Shown: one piece after another, positions 20,021-28,393 of the stretch
How the letters are laid out: every line of letters starts with the position of its first letter
How positions within the stretch are numbered: position 1 is the first letter of the stretch
Origin: Citrobacter werkmanii NBRC 105721
GTDB lineage: Bacteria; Pseudomonadota; Gammaproteobacteria; Enterobacterales; Enterobacteriaceae
DNA: 64,000 nt
Reading direction: 5' to 3'
NCBI GenBank assembly: GCA_000759755.1
Contig: BBMW01000013.1
Span: 248,001 to 312,000, forward strand
Program-made: the position numbers and the translations under genes
Notes under the pieces: generated by a model
What the model was told of the DNA's origin: nothing
Databases searched by the model: none
What the model saw: only the letters and a program-made list of their open reading frames with translations

Positions 20021-22081
20021 ATGACAAAAGCAGGCAAAATAACCGTATCAATATCAGGGGTTTTCTTGTTGTTGATCGTCGTATTCATCATTGTGATTGC
20101 GACATTTGACTGGAACCGGCTCAAACCGACCATCAACCAGAAAGTCTCTACAGAACTCAACCGGCCCTTCGCCATACGGGGCGATCTGGGGGTGGTTTGG
20201 GAGCGCCAGAAGCAGGAAACCGGCTGGCGTAGCTGGGTTCCGTGGCCGCACGTTCATGCCGAGGATATTATCCTTGGCAACCCGCCGGAGATTCCCGACG
20301 TCACCATGGTGCATCTTCCCCGCGTGGAAGCCACGCTCGCGCCACTGGCATTACTGACAAAAACCGTCTGGCTACCGTGGGTCAAGCTGGTAAAGCCTGA
20401 TGCGCGCCTTATCCGCCTGTCGGAGAAAAACAATAACTGGACCTTTACCCTCGCAGAAGACGAAAACCGTGATCCGAATGCGCCGCCATCCGCGTGGTCT
20501 TTCCGGCTGGATAATATTCTCTTCGATCAAGGACGCATCGCTATTAACGATAAGGTGACCCGCTCGGAACTTGAGATTCTGGTCGATCCGCTGGGTAAGC
20601 CATTGCCCTTTAGCGAAGTGACGGGCGCAAAAAGTAAAGAGAGTCAAACCCGCGTTGAGGATTACGTATTTGGTTTGCAGGCCAAAGGACGCTATAACGA
20701 CGAACCGCTAAGCGGTAGCGGAAAAATAGGCGGGATGCTGGCGCTGAGGGGTGAAGGAACCCCTTTCCCGGTGCAGGCTGATTTCCGTTCGGGCAATACG
20801 CGGGTAGCATTTACCGGTACGGTAAATGACCCGATGAATATGGGCGGCGTGGATCTGCGGCTTAAATTCTCGGGTGATTCGCTAGGGGATTTGTACGATT
20901 TGACGGGGGTGCTGCTCCCGGATACGCCGCCATTTGAAACCGACGGGCGTCTGGTGGCGAAAATCGATCCGGAAAAATCCTCTGTTTTTGATTACCGCGA
21001 TTTTAATGGTCGCATTGGCGACAGCGCTATTCATGGAACGCTAACTTATACGACCGGTAAGCCGCGTCCGAAACTGGAAGGGGACGTCGAATCACGCCAG
21101 CTGAGACTGGCTGATTTGGGACCGCTGATTGGTGTGGATTCGGGTAAAGGCGCGGAAAAGGCCAAACAATCTGAACAGCGCAAAGGTGAGAAGAGCGTCC
21201 AGCCTGCCGATAAAGTCTTACCGTATGACCGCTTCGAAACTGACAAATGGAATGTTATGGATGCTGACGTACGTTTCAAAGGTCGACGCATTGAGCACGG
21301 CAGCAGCCTACCGATTAGCGATCTCTCCACCCATATCATCCTGAAAAATGCCGACCTGCGCCTGCAGCCGCTGAAATTTGGCCTGGCGGGAGGCAGCATT
21401 GTTTCCAGAATCCATCTGGAAGGGGATAAAAAGCCGATGCGCGGGCAGGCGGACATTCAGGCTCGCCGCCTGAAACTAAAAGAGCTCATGCCGGATGTAG
21501 AACTGATGCAGAAAACGCTCGGTGAAATGAACGGTGACGCTAAATTTAGCGGCAGTGGAAACTCGGTGGCCGCGCTGTTGGGGAACAGCAATGGCAACCT
21601 GAAGCTGCTGATGAACGATGGCTTAATCAGCCGGAATCTGATGGAAATTGTGGGGTTAAATCTGGGTAACTATCTTGTTGGTCAGATATTTGGTGACGAC
21701 GAAGTTCGCGTAAACTGCGCGGCGGCGAATCTGGATATCGTTAACGGCGTGGCACGTCCGCAGATCTTTGCTTTTGATACGGAAAATGCGGTGATCAATG
21801 TGACCGGGACCGCGAGTTTTGCGTCTGAGCAACTGGATTTAACCATCGATCCGGAGAGCAAAGGTATTCGTATTATTACGCTGCGTTCGCCGCTGTATGT
21901 TCGCGGGACCTTCAAGAACCCGCAGGCAGGCGTAAAAGCTGGGCCATTGATTGCGCGTGGTGCGGTTGCCGCCGCATTAGCCACGTTAGTCACCCCAGCG
22001 GCGGCACTGTTGGCGCTGATTTCCCCTTCCGAAGGTGAAACCAATCAGTGCCGGACGATACTGTCGCAAATGAAGAAGTGA
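20021..22081 (+). CDS. yhjG: AsmA-family inner-membrane protein YhjG
   Basis: 686 residues from ATG 20021, the E. coli length; an upstream ATG at 20006 would add five residues. One N-terminal membrane helix (about 7-29) anchors a large periplasmic AsmA-type region; the C-terminal AsmA domain covers roughly 380-620 and the end is Ala-rich and hydrophobic (ARGAVAAALATLVTPAAAL). AsmA-like proteins are long beta-groove proteins that move phospholipid between membranes; YhjG is one of six E. coli paralogues and its specific role is not settled. Confidence 0.92.
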   Translation: MTKAGKITVSISGVFLLLIVVFIIVIATFDWNRLKPTINQKVSTELNRPFAIRGDLGVVWERQKQETGWRSWVPWPHVHAEDIILGNPPEIPDVTMVHLPRVEATLAPLALLTKTVWLPWVKLVKPDARLIRLSEKNNNWTFTLAEDENRDPNAPPSAWSFRLDNILFDQGRIAINDKVTRSELEILVDPLGKPLPFSEVTGAKSKESQTRVEDYVFGLQAKGRYNDEPLSGSGKIGGMLALRGEGTPFPVQADFRSGNTRVAFTGTVNDPMNMGGVDLRLKFSGDSLGDLYDLTGVLLPDTPPFETDGRLVAKIDPEKSSVFDYRDFNGRIGDSAIHGTLTYTTGKPRPKLEGDVESRQLRLADLGPLIGVDSGKGAEKAKQSEQRKGEKSVQPADKVLPYDRFETDKWNVMDADVRFKGRRIEHGSSLPISDLSTHIILKNADLRLQPLKFGLAGGSIVSRIHLEGDKKPMRGQADIQARRLKLKELMPDVELMQKTLGEMNGDAKFSGSGNSVAALLGNSNGNLKLLMNDGLISRNLMEIVGLNLGNYLVGQIFGDDEVRVNCAAANLDIVNGVARPQIFAFDTENAVINVTGTASFASEQLDLTIDPESKGIRIITLRSPLYVRGTFKNPQAGVKAGPLIARGAVAAALATLVTPAAALLALISPSEGETNQCRTILSQMKK

Positions 22082-22085
22082 TGTC

Positions 22086-22118
22086 AGGCCGGATGCGGTG
22101 TTTACGCCGCATCCGGCA
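22086..22118. repeat. REP element between yhjG and yhjE
   Basis: AGGCCGGATGCGG pairing with CCGCATCCGGCA, in the 43-base gap between convergent genes; may serve as terminator for both. Confidence 0.88.
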
Positions 22119-22124
22119 AAAGAA

Positions 22125-23447
22125 TCACAATGACTGATGACGGGTCTCATGGGTTAACAGCAGCGCGATCAATGTTAACGCCGCCATCGACGCCAGATAC
22201 GTTCCTACCGCTGCCAGACCGTAGTTCGCCTGCAGCCATGCGGCAATATAAGGGGCAACGGAAGCGCCAAGAATCGACGAAACGTTATACGAGAATGAGG
22301 CGCCCGTGTAGCGAACCTCGGTTGGGAACAGCTCCGGCAGCAATGCGCCCATTGGACCAAATGTCAGTCCCATCAGACTTAAACCCAGCAGCAGGAAAGC
22401 GAACACCAGTGCCGGATTGCCAGAGCCGAGCAGCGGTTTAAAGGCAAACAGCGCAAACAGAATGATAAGCGTGGTGATGATGAGCATGCTTTTGCGGCGA
22501 CCAAATGCGTCGGCCAGCAGCCCCGCTACAGGCACCATAACGCCAAAGCCAATTACCGCCATCATCAGCATCCACAACACTTCATTACGCGGCAGGCCAA
22601 GCCCTACAGGCGCAGCGGCTGTACTGAACGTCATTGAATAGACGGTCATGATATAGAACAGCGTATAGGTCGCCAGCATGATGAACGTACCGAGGATCGT
22701 TACGCGAACATGTTTTGTCAGTAAGGTACCCAGCGGGATTTTCACCTGTTTTTTCGCCGCAGCCACTTTGGCGAAGACCGGGGACTCATGCAATGAAACG
22801 CGAACGTACAGGCCGATGATCACCAGTACCGCAGAGAAGATGAACGGTACGCGCCAGCCCCAGCTCATAAACTGTTCATCGGTCAGCAGCCAGGAAAGCA
22901 TCAGGAAGGTGCCGTTGGCGAAGAAAAAGCCGATAGGCGCGCCCAGTTGCGGGAATGACCCGTACAGTGCGCGTTTACGCGGCGGCGCGTTTTCCGTTGC
23001 CAGCAACGCCGCGCCGCCCCACTCACCGCCCAGACCTAAGCCCTGACCAAAACGAGCGAGCGCCAGCAGCAACGGGGCGAAAATGCCGATAGTTTCATAG
23101 CCCGGCAGCAGGCCAATGACAACCGTTGAAATCCCCATGGTAAGCAGTGAAGCAACCAGCGTGACTTTACGGCCTACGCGATCGCCGAAATGACCGAATA
23201 CTGCGGAGCCGATTGGCCGGGCCACAAAAGCGATAGCGAAGGTGGCGAGGGACTGCAGCGTAGCCGCGGTCGGATCTCCCTGCGGGAAGAAAATATGGGG
23301 GAACACGATCACCGCGGCGGTCGCGTAGATATAGAAGTCGAAGAACTCAATGGCGGTACCAATGAGTGAGGCGACGACGACTTTATTGCGCGAGTTGACC
23401 GGGGTGTGTTCCTGTTCGTTGTCGAGTGTTGTGGCTGTTGCTTGCAT
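22125..23447 (-). CDS. yhjE: MFS transporter YhjE (metabolite:H+ symporter family)
   Basis: 440 residues, 12 predicted helices, E. coli length. The MFS loop 2-3 motif reads GHFGDRVGRK near residue 85. Belongs to the MHS group with ShiA, ProP and KgtP, so a carboxylate or zwitterion substrate is likely, but the substrate is not established. Single gene with an AT-rich 5' region. Confidence 0.9.
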   Translation of the reverse strand: MQATATTLDNEQEHTPVNSRNKVVVASLIGTAIEFFDFYIYATAAVIVFPHIFFPQGDPTAATLQSLATFAIAFVARPIGSAVFGHFGDRVGRKVTLVASLLTMGISTVVIGLLPGYETIGIFAPLLLALARFGQGLGLGGEWGGAALLATENAPPRKRALYGSFPQLGAPIGFFFANGTFLMLSWLLTDEQFMSWGWRVPFIFSAVLVIIGLYVRVSLHESPVFAKVAAAKKQVKIPLGTLLTKHVRVTILGTFIMLATYTLFYIMTVYSMTFSTAAAPVGLGLPRNEVLWMLMMAVIGFGVMVPVAGLLADAFGRRKSMLIITTLIILFALFAFKPLLGSGNPALVFAFLLLGLSLMGLTFGPMGALLPELFPTEVRYTGASFSYNVSSILGASVAPYIAAWLQANYGLAAVGTYLASMAALTLIALLLTHETRHQSL

Positions 23448-23697
23448 AATATTTTCTTATTTTTGGCCGAACGAAAGGCCATATTACGCACAGCAAAAGC
23501 GATATTTCAATCTGTAACAAATTCTGTGATTGGTTAAAAAATGAGTAAAAAGGGAATAATATTTATGCTGGAGATTTCACTTCCATGAAATGCTTCACAT
23601 AATTTAAAACTTAGATGATAAAACTGGTTTTTGGTTAAATAAAAGTTACGAGTTGGATTTATTCACTAAATCAGTAAGAGCAGGCGGCATTATAATT

Positions 23698-23774
23698 GCC
23701 GGATGGCGCTGCGCTTATCCGGCCTACAAACTCACCCGTAGGCCGGATAAGACGCGTGCGTCGCCATCCGGCAA
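23698..23774. repeat. REP/BIME element between yhjE and yhjD
   Basis: GCCGGATGGCGCTGCG...ATCCGGCCTAC and, inverted, GTAGGCCGGATAAG...GCCATCCGGC. Stretch 23448-23697 upstream is AT-rich and holds the yhjE promoter region but no gene. Confidence 0.9.
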
Positions 23775-23796
23775 TTCACAACTAATCCGGCAGTGG

Positions 23797-24822
23797 CTAT
23801 TGAGTTTTCCCCGGCATTCGCGGGTCATCTTTGTATTCCGCTGTCGCAATCCAGGCGGCGCAAAACAGCGTCAGACGAGCGAAGAAGTAGAAGAACGCCA
23901 TCAGTCCAAGCACGGAACCAAACGCCGCGCCTGACGGCGATTGCACCAATGATGGCAGCGTGTAGGTCATGATCATTTTGATAACTTCAAACCCCAGCGC
24001 CGCGATAAACGTACCGCGAATAAGTGCTTTCTTACGTGGCCGGTGACGCGGCAGTCGCCAGAAAATCCAGAAGAAAAGTAAATAGTTGGCGAAAATAGAG
24101 ATGGTCAGGCCGATCAGGCGCCAGGCGGGCTTCAGCCATTCGATGCCGTCGAGATACAGCGCAGAGATAATCATCTGCTGGGCGGAACCGGCGATAGAAG
24201 TAATGGACAGGGTGACAATCAGCGCAATCAGCAAACCAATCAATGAGACAAAATCACGCAGGTATTTTACCCAAATTTTTTCCTGATCCTGCGGTGTACG
24301 CTCCCAGACATCTCGCGACTGGGCACGAATCGCTTCTCTCAGATTGCCCATCCAGTTAATCCCGGAATAAAGGGCGATCCCAAGCCCGACCAGACCCACG
24401 GTGGTTCGCTGTTGAACGGCGGTGTTAATGGTGTTTTTCAGCGTGGAGGCGAGCGTCGGGTCGCTGACATTAAGCAGAATCTTGCCGAAGATATCCTGTA
24501 ACAGCGTAGGGTGCGAGGCGAGAATAAAACCGGCGGCGGCAAATGACACCATCAGGATAGGGATCATCGACAGGAACGAGAAGTAGGTGATAGCGGCGCC
24601 AAACTGGTTTCCCATGCGGTCATTAAAACGCTCTGCGGCTCGAATCATATGGGCGATGACGGGCTGACGTTGAATTTTATCGGCGAGGGTCAGGGCTGTT
24701 TGCAATGCCTGGTTGGTTGTACCGTTGGTTTCTGTTTTTTCACGCTCCTGGGTCTCAATTTTTGGGATCGGTGCGTGCTCAAGTTCCTGAATGGGGCGTT
24801 TTATCTCTTTTTCCTGCGTCAT
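23797..24822 (-). CDS. yhjD: Inner-membrane protein YhjD (YihY/BrkB family)
   Basis: 341 residues from ATG 24822, which has AAGGA 11 bases upstream; ATG 24849 would add nine residues but has no ribosome site. Hydrophilic N-terminal 55 residues, then about six membrane helices with the family motif AAITYFSFLSMIPI. In E. coli a YhjD point mutation permits growth with minimal Kdo-less LPS, so an envelope lipid or LPS-related transport role has been suggested. Confidence 0.9.
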   Translation of the reverse strand: MTQEKEIKRPIQELEHAPIPKIETQEREKTETNGTTNQALQTALTLADKIQRQPVIAHMIRAAERFNDRMGNQFGAAITYFSFLSMIPILMVSFAAAGFILASHPTLLQDIFGKILLNVSDPTLASTLKNTINTAVQQRTTVGLVGLGIALYSGINWMGNLREAIRAQSRDVWERTPQDQEKIWVKYLRDFVSLIGLLIALIVTLSITSIAGSAQQMIISALYLDGIEWLKPAWRLIGLTISIFANYLLFFWIFWRLPRHRPRKKALIRGTFIAALGFEVIKMIMTYTLPSLVQSPSGAAFGSVLGLMAFFYFFARLTLFCAAWIATAEYKDDPRMPGKTQ

Positions 24823-24869
24823 CAGGCCAGTATTCCTTGTTCTGTTCATTCTCAGGACAGTATAGCTTG

Positions 24870-25769
24870 TCAGTCAACATAGTCTTTCATTACGCCGGTC
24901 AGCCATTCCATAAACAGATGAACCCGGCGGGAGAGGTTGCGGCGATGCGGATACAACAGAGAAACCGGCATTGGCGCGGCACGATACTGCGGTAATACCT
25001 CGACCAGCGTACCGGTGCGCAGGGCGTCGCGTACGCCGACGCGTGGCACCTGAATAATGCCCAGGCCGGCAAGGCACGCGGCATGATAGGTTTCCGTGCT
25101 GTTCACCGTCAGCATGCCGCCGGTTTTAACCCATTGAGTACCGTTGTCTGTCGCCACTTCGAAACCTTGCGCACGGGTTCCCAGGTTCACTGAGTAATGC
25201 ACCACCGCATGCGAGGCTAAATCTTCCAGGCTTTCCGGGTAGCCAAAGCGGGCCAGATATTTTGGGCTGGCGCAGTTAATCTGCGTGAGTTTCCCCAGGG
25301 GACGGGCAATCAGCCCTGAATCTTTCAGCGTACCGACGCGTACCACGCAGTCGAAACCTTCGCGGATCAAGTCCACCAGACGGTCGCTGCTGCTGAGTTC
25401 GAGTTCAAGTCCCGGATATTGATGCAAGAAGGCTGTCAGGCGGGGCATCACCAGATTTCTCGCAACGCCCACCGGCATATCCACGCGCAGCTTGCCGCTG
25501 ATGCTGGCCGGATCGTGATGAAATAGCCCATCCAGTTCATCCAGATTACTTAACAGATCTTTCGCGCGTTCATAATAGATCATGCCGTCTTGTGTGAGCT
25601 GGACGCGTCGGGTGGTGCGGTGCAACAGCTGCGTGCCAAGATGATTTTCCAGGGCCTGGATTTGTCGCGATACGCTACCTTTAGGTAGTCCAAGGGTGTC
25701 CGCCGCACGCGAAAAACTCTCCAGTTCTGCGACGCGGATGAACAACTGCATTGCGTGAATTTTATCCAT
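24870..25769 (-). CDS. yhjC: LysR-family regulator YhjC
   Basis: 299 residues, E. coli length. N-terminal winged helix-turn-helix (FSRAADTLGLPKGSVSRQIQALE, split near residues 20-42) and a LysR substrate-binding domain. ATG 25769 has AGGG at seven bases; an in-frame ATG six bases upstream has none. Divergent from the short-chain dehydrogenase at 25889 across about 120 bases, so it likely controls that gene and itself (inference from LysR habit). Confidence 0.9.
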   Translation of the reverse strand: MDKIHAMQLFIRVAELESFSRAADTLGLPKGSVSRQIQALENHLGTQLLHRTTRRVQLTQDGMIYYERAKDLLSNLDELDGLFHHDPASISGKLRVDMPVGVARNLVMPRLTAFLHQYPGLELELSSSDRLVDLIREGFDCVVRVGTLKDSGLIARPLGKLTQINCASPKYLARFGYPESLEDLASHAVVHYSVNLGTRAQGFEVATDNGTQWVKTGGMLTVNSTETYHAACLAGLGIIQVPRVGVRDALRTGTLVEVLPQYRAAPMPVSLLYPHRRNLSRRVHLFMEWLTGVMKDYVD

Positions 25770-25888
25770 TCCCATGCCCTATTGTTGTTCTGTACGAAAC
25801 AGTAATGCGTAGTTAGCGGTATTTATTGTTTTTTTACCACCTAATAAGCTTTGTCTCAATCTTCACTACACAAGAAATGAGGTTTCTT

Positions 25889-26647
25889 ATGACGCAACGT
25901 ATCGCATTGGTGACCGGCGGCGGTCGTGGACTCGGTAAAAACGCCGCGCTTAAGCTGGCGGGCAAAGGAATTGGTATCATCCTGACGTGGAACAGCAATG
26001 AAAAAGAAGCGCAGCAGGTTGTGGATGAAATTCGCCAATCAGGCGGTAAAGCCGCGGCATTGCCGTTGAATGTCGGGGATATTTCAACATTCCCTCAGTT
26101 TATAAAACAGGTGCAGAAAACCATACAGGCCCAGTGGCAAAGCGACACCTTTGATTATTTATTGAACAACGCCGGGGTTGGTATTAATGCGCCGTATCCG
26201 GCGTTCACCGAAGCGCAATTTGATCAACTTTTGAATATTCACTTTAAAGGTCCATTCTTCCTGACGCAGAATCTTTTACCGCTGATGAATCAAGGCGGCA
26301 GGATCCTCAATGTTTCAACCGGGCTCGCGCGCTTTGCATTGCCGGGTTACAGCGCATACGCGGCCATGAAAGGGGCGATGGAAGTGTTAACCCGTTATCA
26401 GGCAAAAGAGCTGGGAGAGCGCGGAATTACCGCCAATATTATTGCCCCCGGCGCGATAGAAACGGATTTTAGCGGTGGAAATGTGCGGGATAACGCGCAA
26501 CTGAATGCGTATATTGCATCGCAAACTGCGTTGGGGCGCGTTGGTTTGCCGGATGATATCGGTGACGCGATTGCCGCATTGCTCAGCGATGAGCTGGCCT
26601 GGATGACGGCGCAGCGTATTGAGGTCTCCGGCGGGATGTTCCTGTAA
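25889..26647 (+). CDS. Short-chain dehydrogenase/reductase
   Basis: 252-residue classical SDR, NAD(P)-dependent oxidoreductase. Cofactor motif TGGGRGLG (residues 9-16), NNAG (93-96), catalytic Ser143 (NVSTG), Tyr157 and Lys161 (YAAMK), and the C-terminal VSGGMFL. An arginine in the glycine motif hints at NADPH. GAGG lies seven bases before ATG 25889; the frame stays open upstream to 25826. Divergently transcribed from yhjC. E. coli K-12 has yhjC next to yhjB without this gene, so it is either a gain here or a loss there. Substrate unknown. Confidence 0.85.
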   Translation: MTQRIALVTGGGRGLGKNAALKLAGKGIGIILTWNSNEKEAQQVVDEIRQSGGKAAALPLNVGDISTFPQFIKQVQKTIQAQWQSDTFDYLLNNAGVGINAPYPAFTEAQFDQLLNIHFKGPFFLTQNLLPLMNQGGRILNVSTGLARFALPGYSAYAAMKGAMEVLTRYQAKELGERGITANIIAPGAIETDFSGGNVRDNAQLNAYIASQTALGRVGLPDDIGDAIAALLSDELAWMTAQRIEVSGGMFL

Positions 26648-27011
26648 TCCATAGTGTCTTATTCAGCCAGATATTGGCTGAATAAGCATTTAATGCGATG
26701 TTGTATTTTGTAACACATTTGGCTGATAGTATGGATTCCTTATTTTTCGCCACAAATATAGACTGCGTTTAATTAATTTTAATTTGATGGATATAAACGT
26801 CAGAATATAAGAATTTACTTAATATGTGTCGCTGTTTTTGTTCCTTTGTGTGATTCTGTTGATTGAGCTGTAACTAATCATAATTTCTGCTTCTTTCTTC
26901 TGCGACTATCGGTAGAATAGCCCTCCGCCAAATGGTGACTTCTTATTTTACCCTATGGGTTATACCCTTCCGCGCGCTAAGGCTAATATCTTATTCAGAC
27001 GGAGATAAATA
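26648..27011. other. AT-rich intergenic region before yhjB
   Basis: 364 bases, strongly AT-rich. It begins with a TTCAGCCA...TGGCTGAA inverted repeat (26662-26683), possibly the SDR terminator. The rest holds only the yhjB promoter region as far as I can see. Confidence 0.5.
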
Positions 27012-27614
27012 ATGCAGTTAATAATGTTTGACAGGCAGTCAATATTTATTCATGGAATGAATGTAAGTTTACAGCAACGTATTCCAGGAGTGAATGTTCA
27101 GGGTGTCAGTCAGGCAGATGATCTGTGGCAGAAACTGGAAGACAACCCTGATGCGCTGGTAATGCTGGATGGCGATCTTGATGCTGAGTTCTGCCGCAGC
27201 TTGCTACAACAGATCGCGCAGCGCTATGCGGCGGCAAAAGTGCTGGTAACAGTAACGGATTGCCGTAAAAGATGGCTACAGGAGGTCACGCAATTAAACG
27301 TGCTGGCCATTGTTCCACGTGACTCTGACGCGGAAACCTTCACACTGGCGCTCAATAGTGTCGCGATGGGCATGATGTTTATCCCCAGAGACTGTATTAC
27401 AGCGACTGAGAGTAGCAGACAAAATATAAAATCGCTCAGTGCGCGTCAGCGGGAGATTCTGACGATGCTGGCCGCGGGCGAATCGAATAAACAAATTGGT
27501 CGACTGTTAAATATCAGTACCGGAACGGTAAAAGCCCATCTTGAATCGCTTTATCAGCGCCTGGAGGTAAAAAACCGTACCCAGGCGGCAATGATGTTAA
27601 ACGACGCCATTTAA
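27012..27614 (+). CDS. yhjB: LuxR-type regulator YhjB
   Basis: 200 residues as in E. coli. N-terminal part (1-125) is receiver-like but lacks a clear phosphorylation set; C-terminal LuxR/FixJ helix-turn-helix around 140-195 contains LSARQREILTMLAAGESNKQI and ISTGTVKAHLESLYQRL motifs (adjacent segments). GGAGA precedes the ATG. Single gene; regulon not known to me. A response-regulator function without phosphorylation is plausible. Confidence 0.88.
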   Translation: MQLIMFDRQSIFIHGMNVSLQQRIPGVNVQGVSQADDLWQKLEDNPDALVMLDGDLDAEFCRSLLQQIAQRYAAAKVLVTVTDCRKRWLQEVTQLNVLAIVPRDSDAETFTLALNSVAMGMMFIPRDCITATESSRQNIKSLSARQREILTMLAAGESNKQIGRLLNISTGTVKAHLESLYQRLEVKNRTQAAMMLNDAI

Positions 27615-27632
27615 TGGCCGCAAATTTCACAG

Positions 27633-27983
27633 TCAGAACACTTCTGGCTGTGAAATCGCCACAGGCCAAATTTCTGCAGCGCTAAATCGAGTTATTCCCA
27701 CGCTGAATATCCACGTAATTAATGCTTCCAGTTGAAACCGATCTTTTATTTGCGGTCTTTTCTCATGTATGAACCCCTCGCAGAGATGCAGATCGGCGAG
27801 CAGAAGTGATTCTGCCTGCATTAGCGTAATGGGAGTATCAAAGGTTTCTTCTGCGGCAATTTCATGCCCGTAACCTATCACCCAAACCCCATTTTTATCC
27901 TGATACTTTTCCAGCGACAGGCCTTGCCATTGCTTAATAAATGCGACACAGGCGGGTGTGAAATGCGTCGAACGGAGCGGCAT
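27633..27983 (-). CDS. Degenerate GH24 lysozyme-like protein
   Basis: 116 residues. The N-terminal 40 residues align with phage endolysins of the T4-lysozyme family (AFIKQWQGLSL, KYQD, GVWVIGYGH). Of the family's catalytic trio, the glutamate of the usual EGL is Gln20 (WQGL), the aspartate is kept (Asp29) and the threonine of TIGYGH is Val35. The C-terminal half is shorter than the usual 150-165 residues and hard to align. No signal peptide. Probably inactive as a muramidase; could be a domesticated remnant or an inhibitor-type relative. Converges on yhjB with an 18-base gap. Not in E. coli K-12 at this place. Confidence 0.6.
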   Translation of the reverse strand: MPLRSTHFTPACVAFIKQWQGLSLEKYQDKNGVWVIGYGHEIAAEETFDTPITLMQAESLLLADLHLCEGFIHEKRPQIKDRFQLEALITWIFSVGITRFSAAEIWPVAISQPEVF

Positions 27984-28393
27984 AAGACTCTCTGAACAAA
28001 GAGATATATTTTAAGAAATCCACTCTGTTACGCCAGTTGCCATGTGGCCAGTTTTTACAGCAAAACGCCTTATGGCATTGGCGGCCGATATTCACGTTTT
28101 AACAGGCCGAAAATTCAGTCATCGCGCCATATGTGATGCAGCCGCTTCCCGCAGCGTATCTTTGTGAATGTATTCGTTCACCCTCAGTGGACGACAGATC
28201 GGGCGTGATGTTTTCAATACAGGCGCGGGCATATCTCCTGAATAATTTTCAATGATTGTGCGGAAGTCACTGTAAAACAGATTTATTTGTTATATGAATG
28301 TATTTTAGTCTACGTCGATACATATCTGCTTTCATAGAAAATAACGACATACCATTGTGTGGCCGCACGTTTTGGGTCCTTTTAGGGAAGATG
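27984..28393. other. Intergenic region between lysozyme-like gene and large membrane protein gene
   Basis: 410 bases with no credible gene. It must hold divergent promoters for the lysozyme-like gene and the membrane protein gene. A frame of the latter is open from 28298, but the only good ribosome site is at 28384-28388. Confidence 0.5.

Noticed and set aside
27633-27983. Lysozyme-like gene as evidence of a prophage
   Set aside because: Neighbours are backbone or orphan chromosomal genes; no holin, spanin, terminase or integrase is visible.
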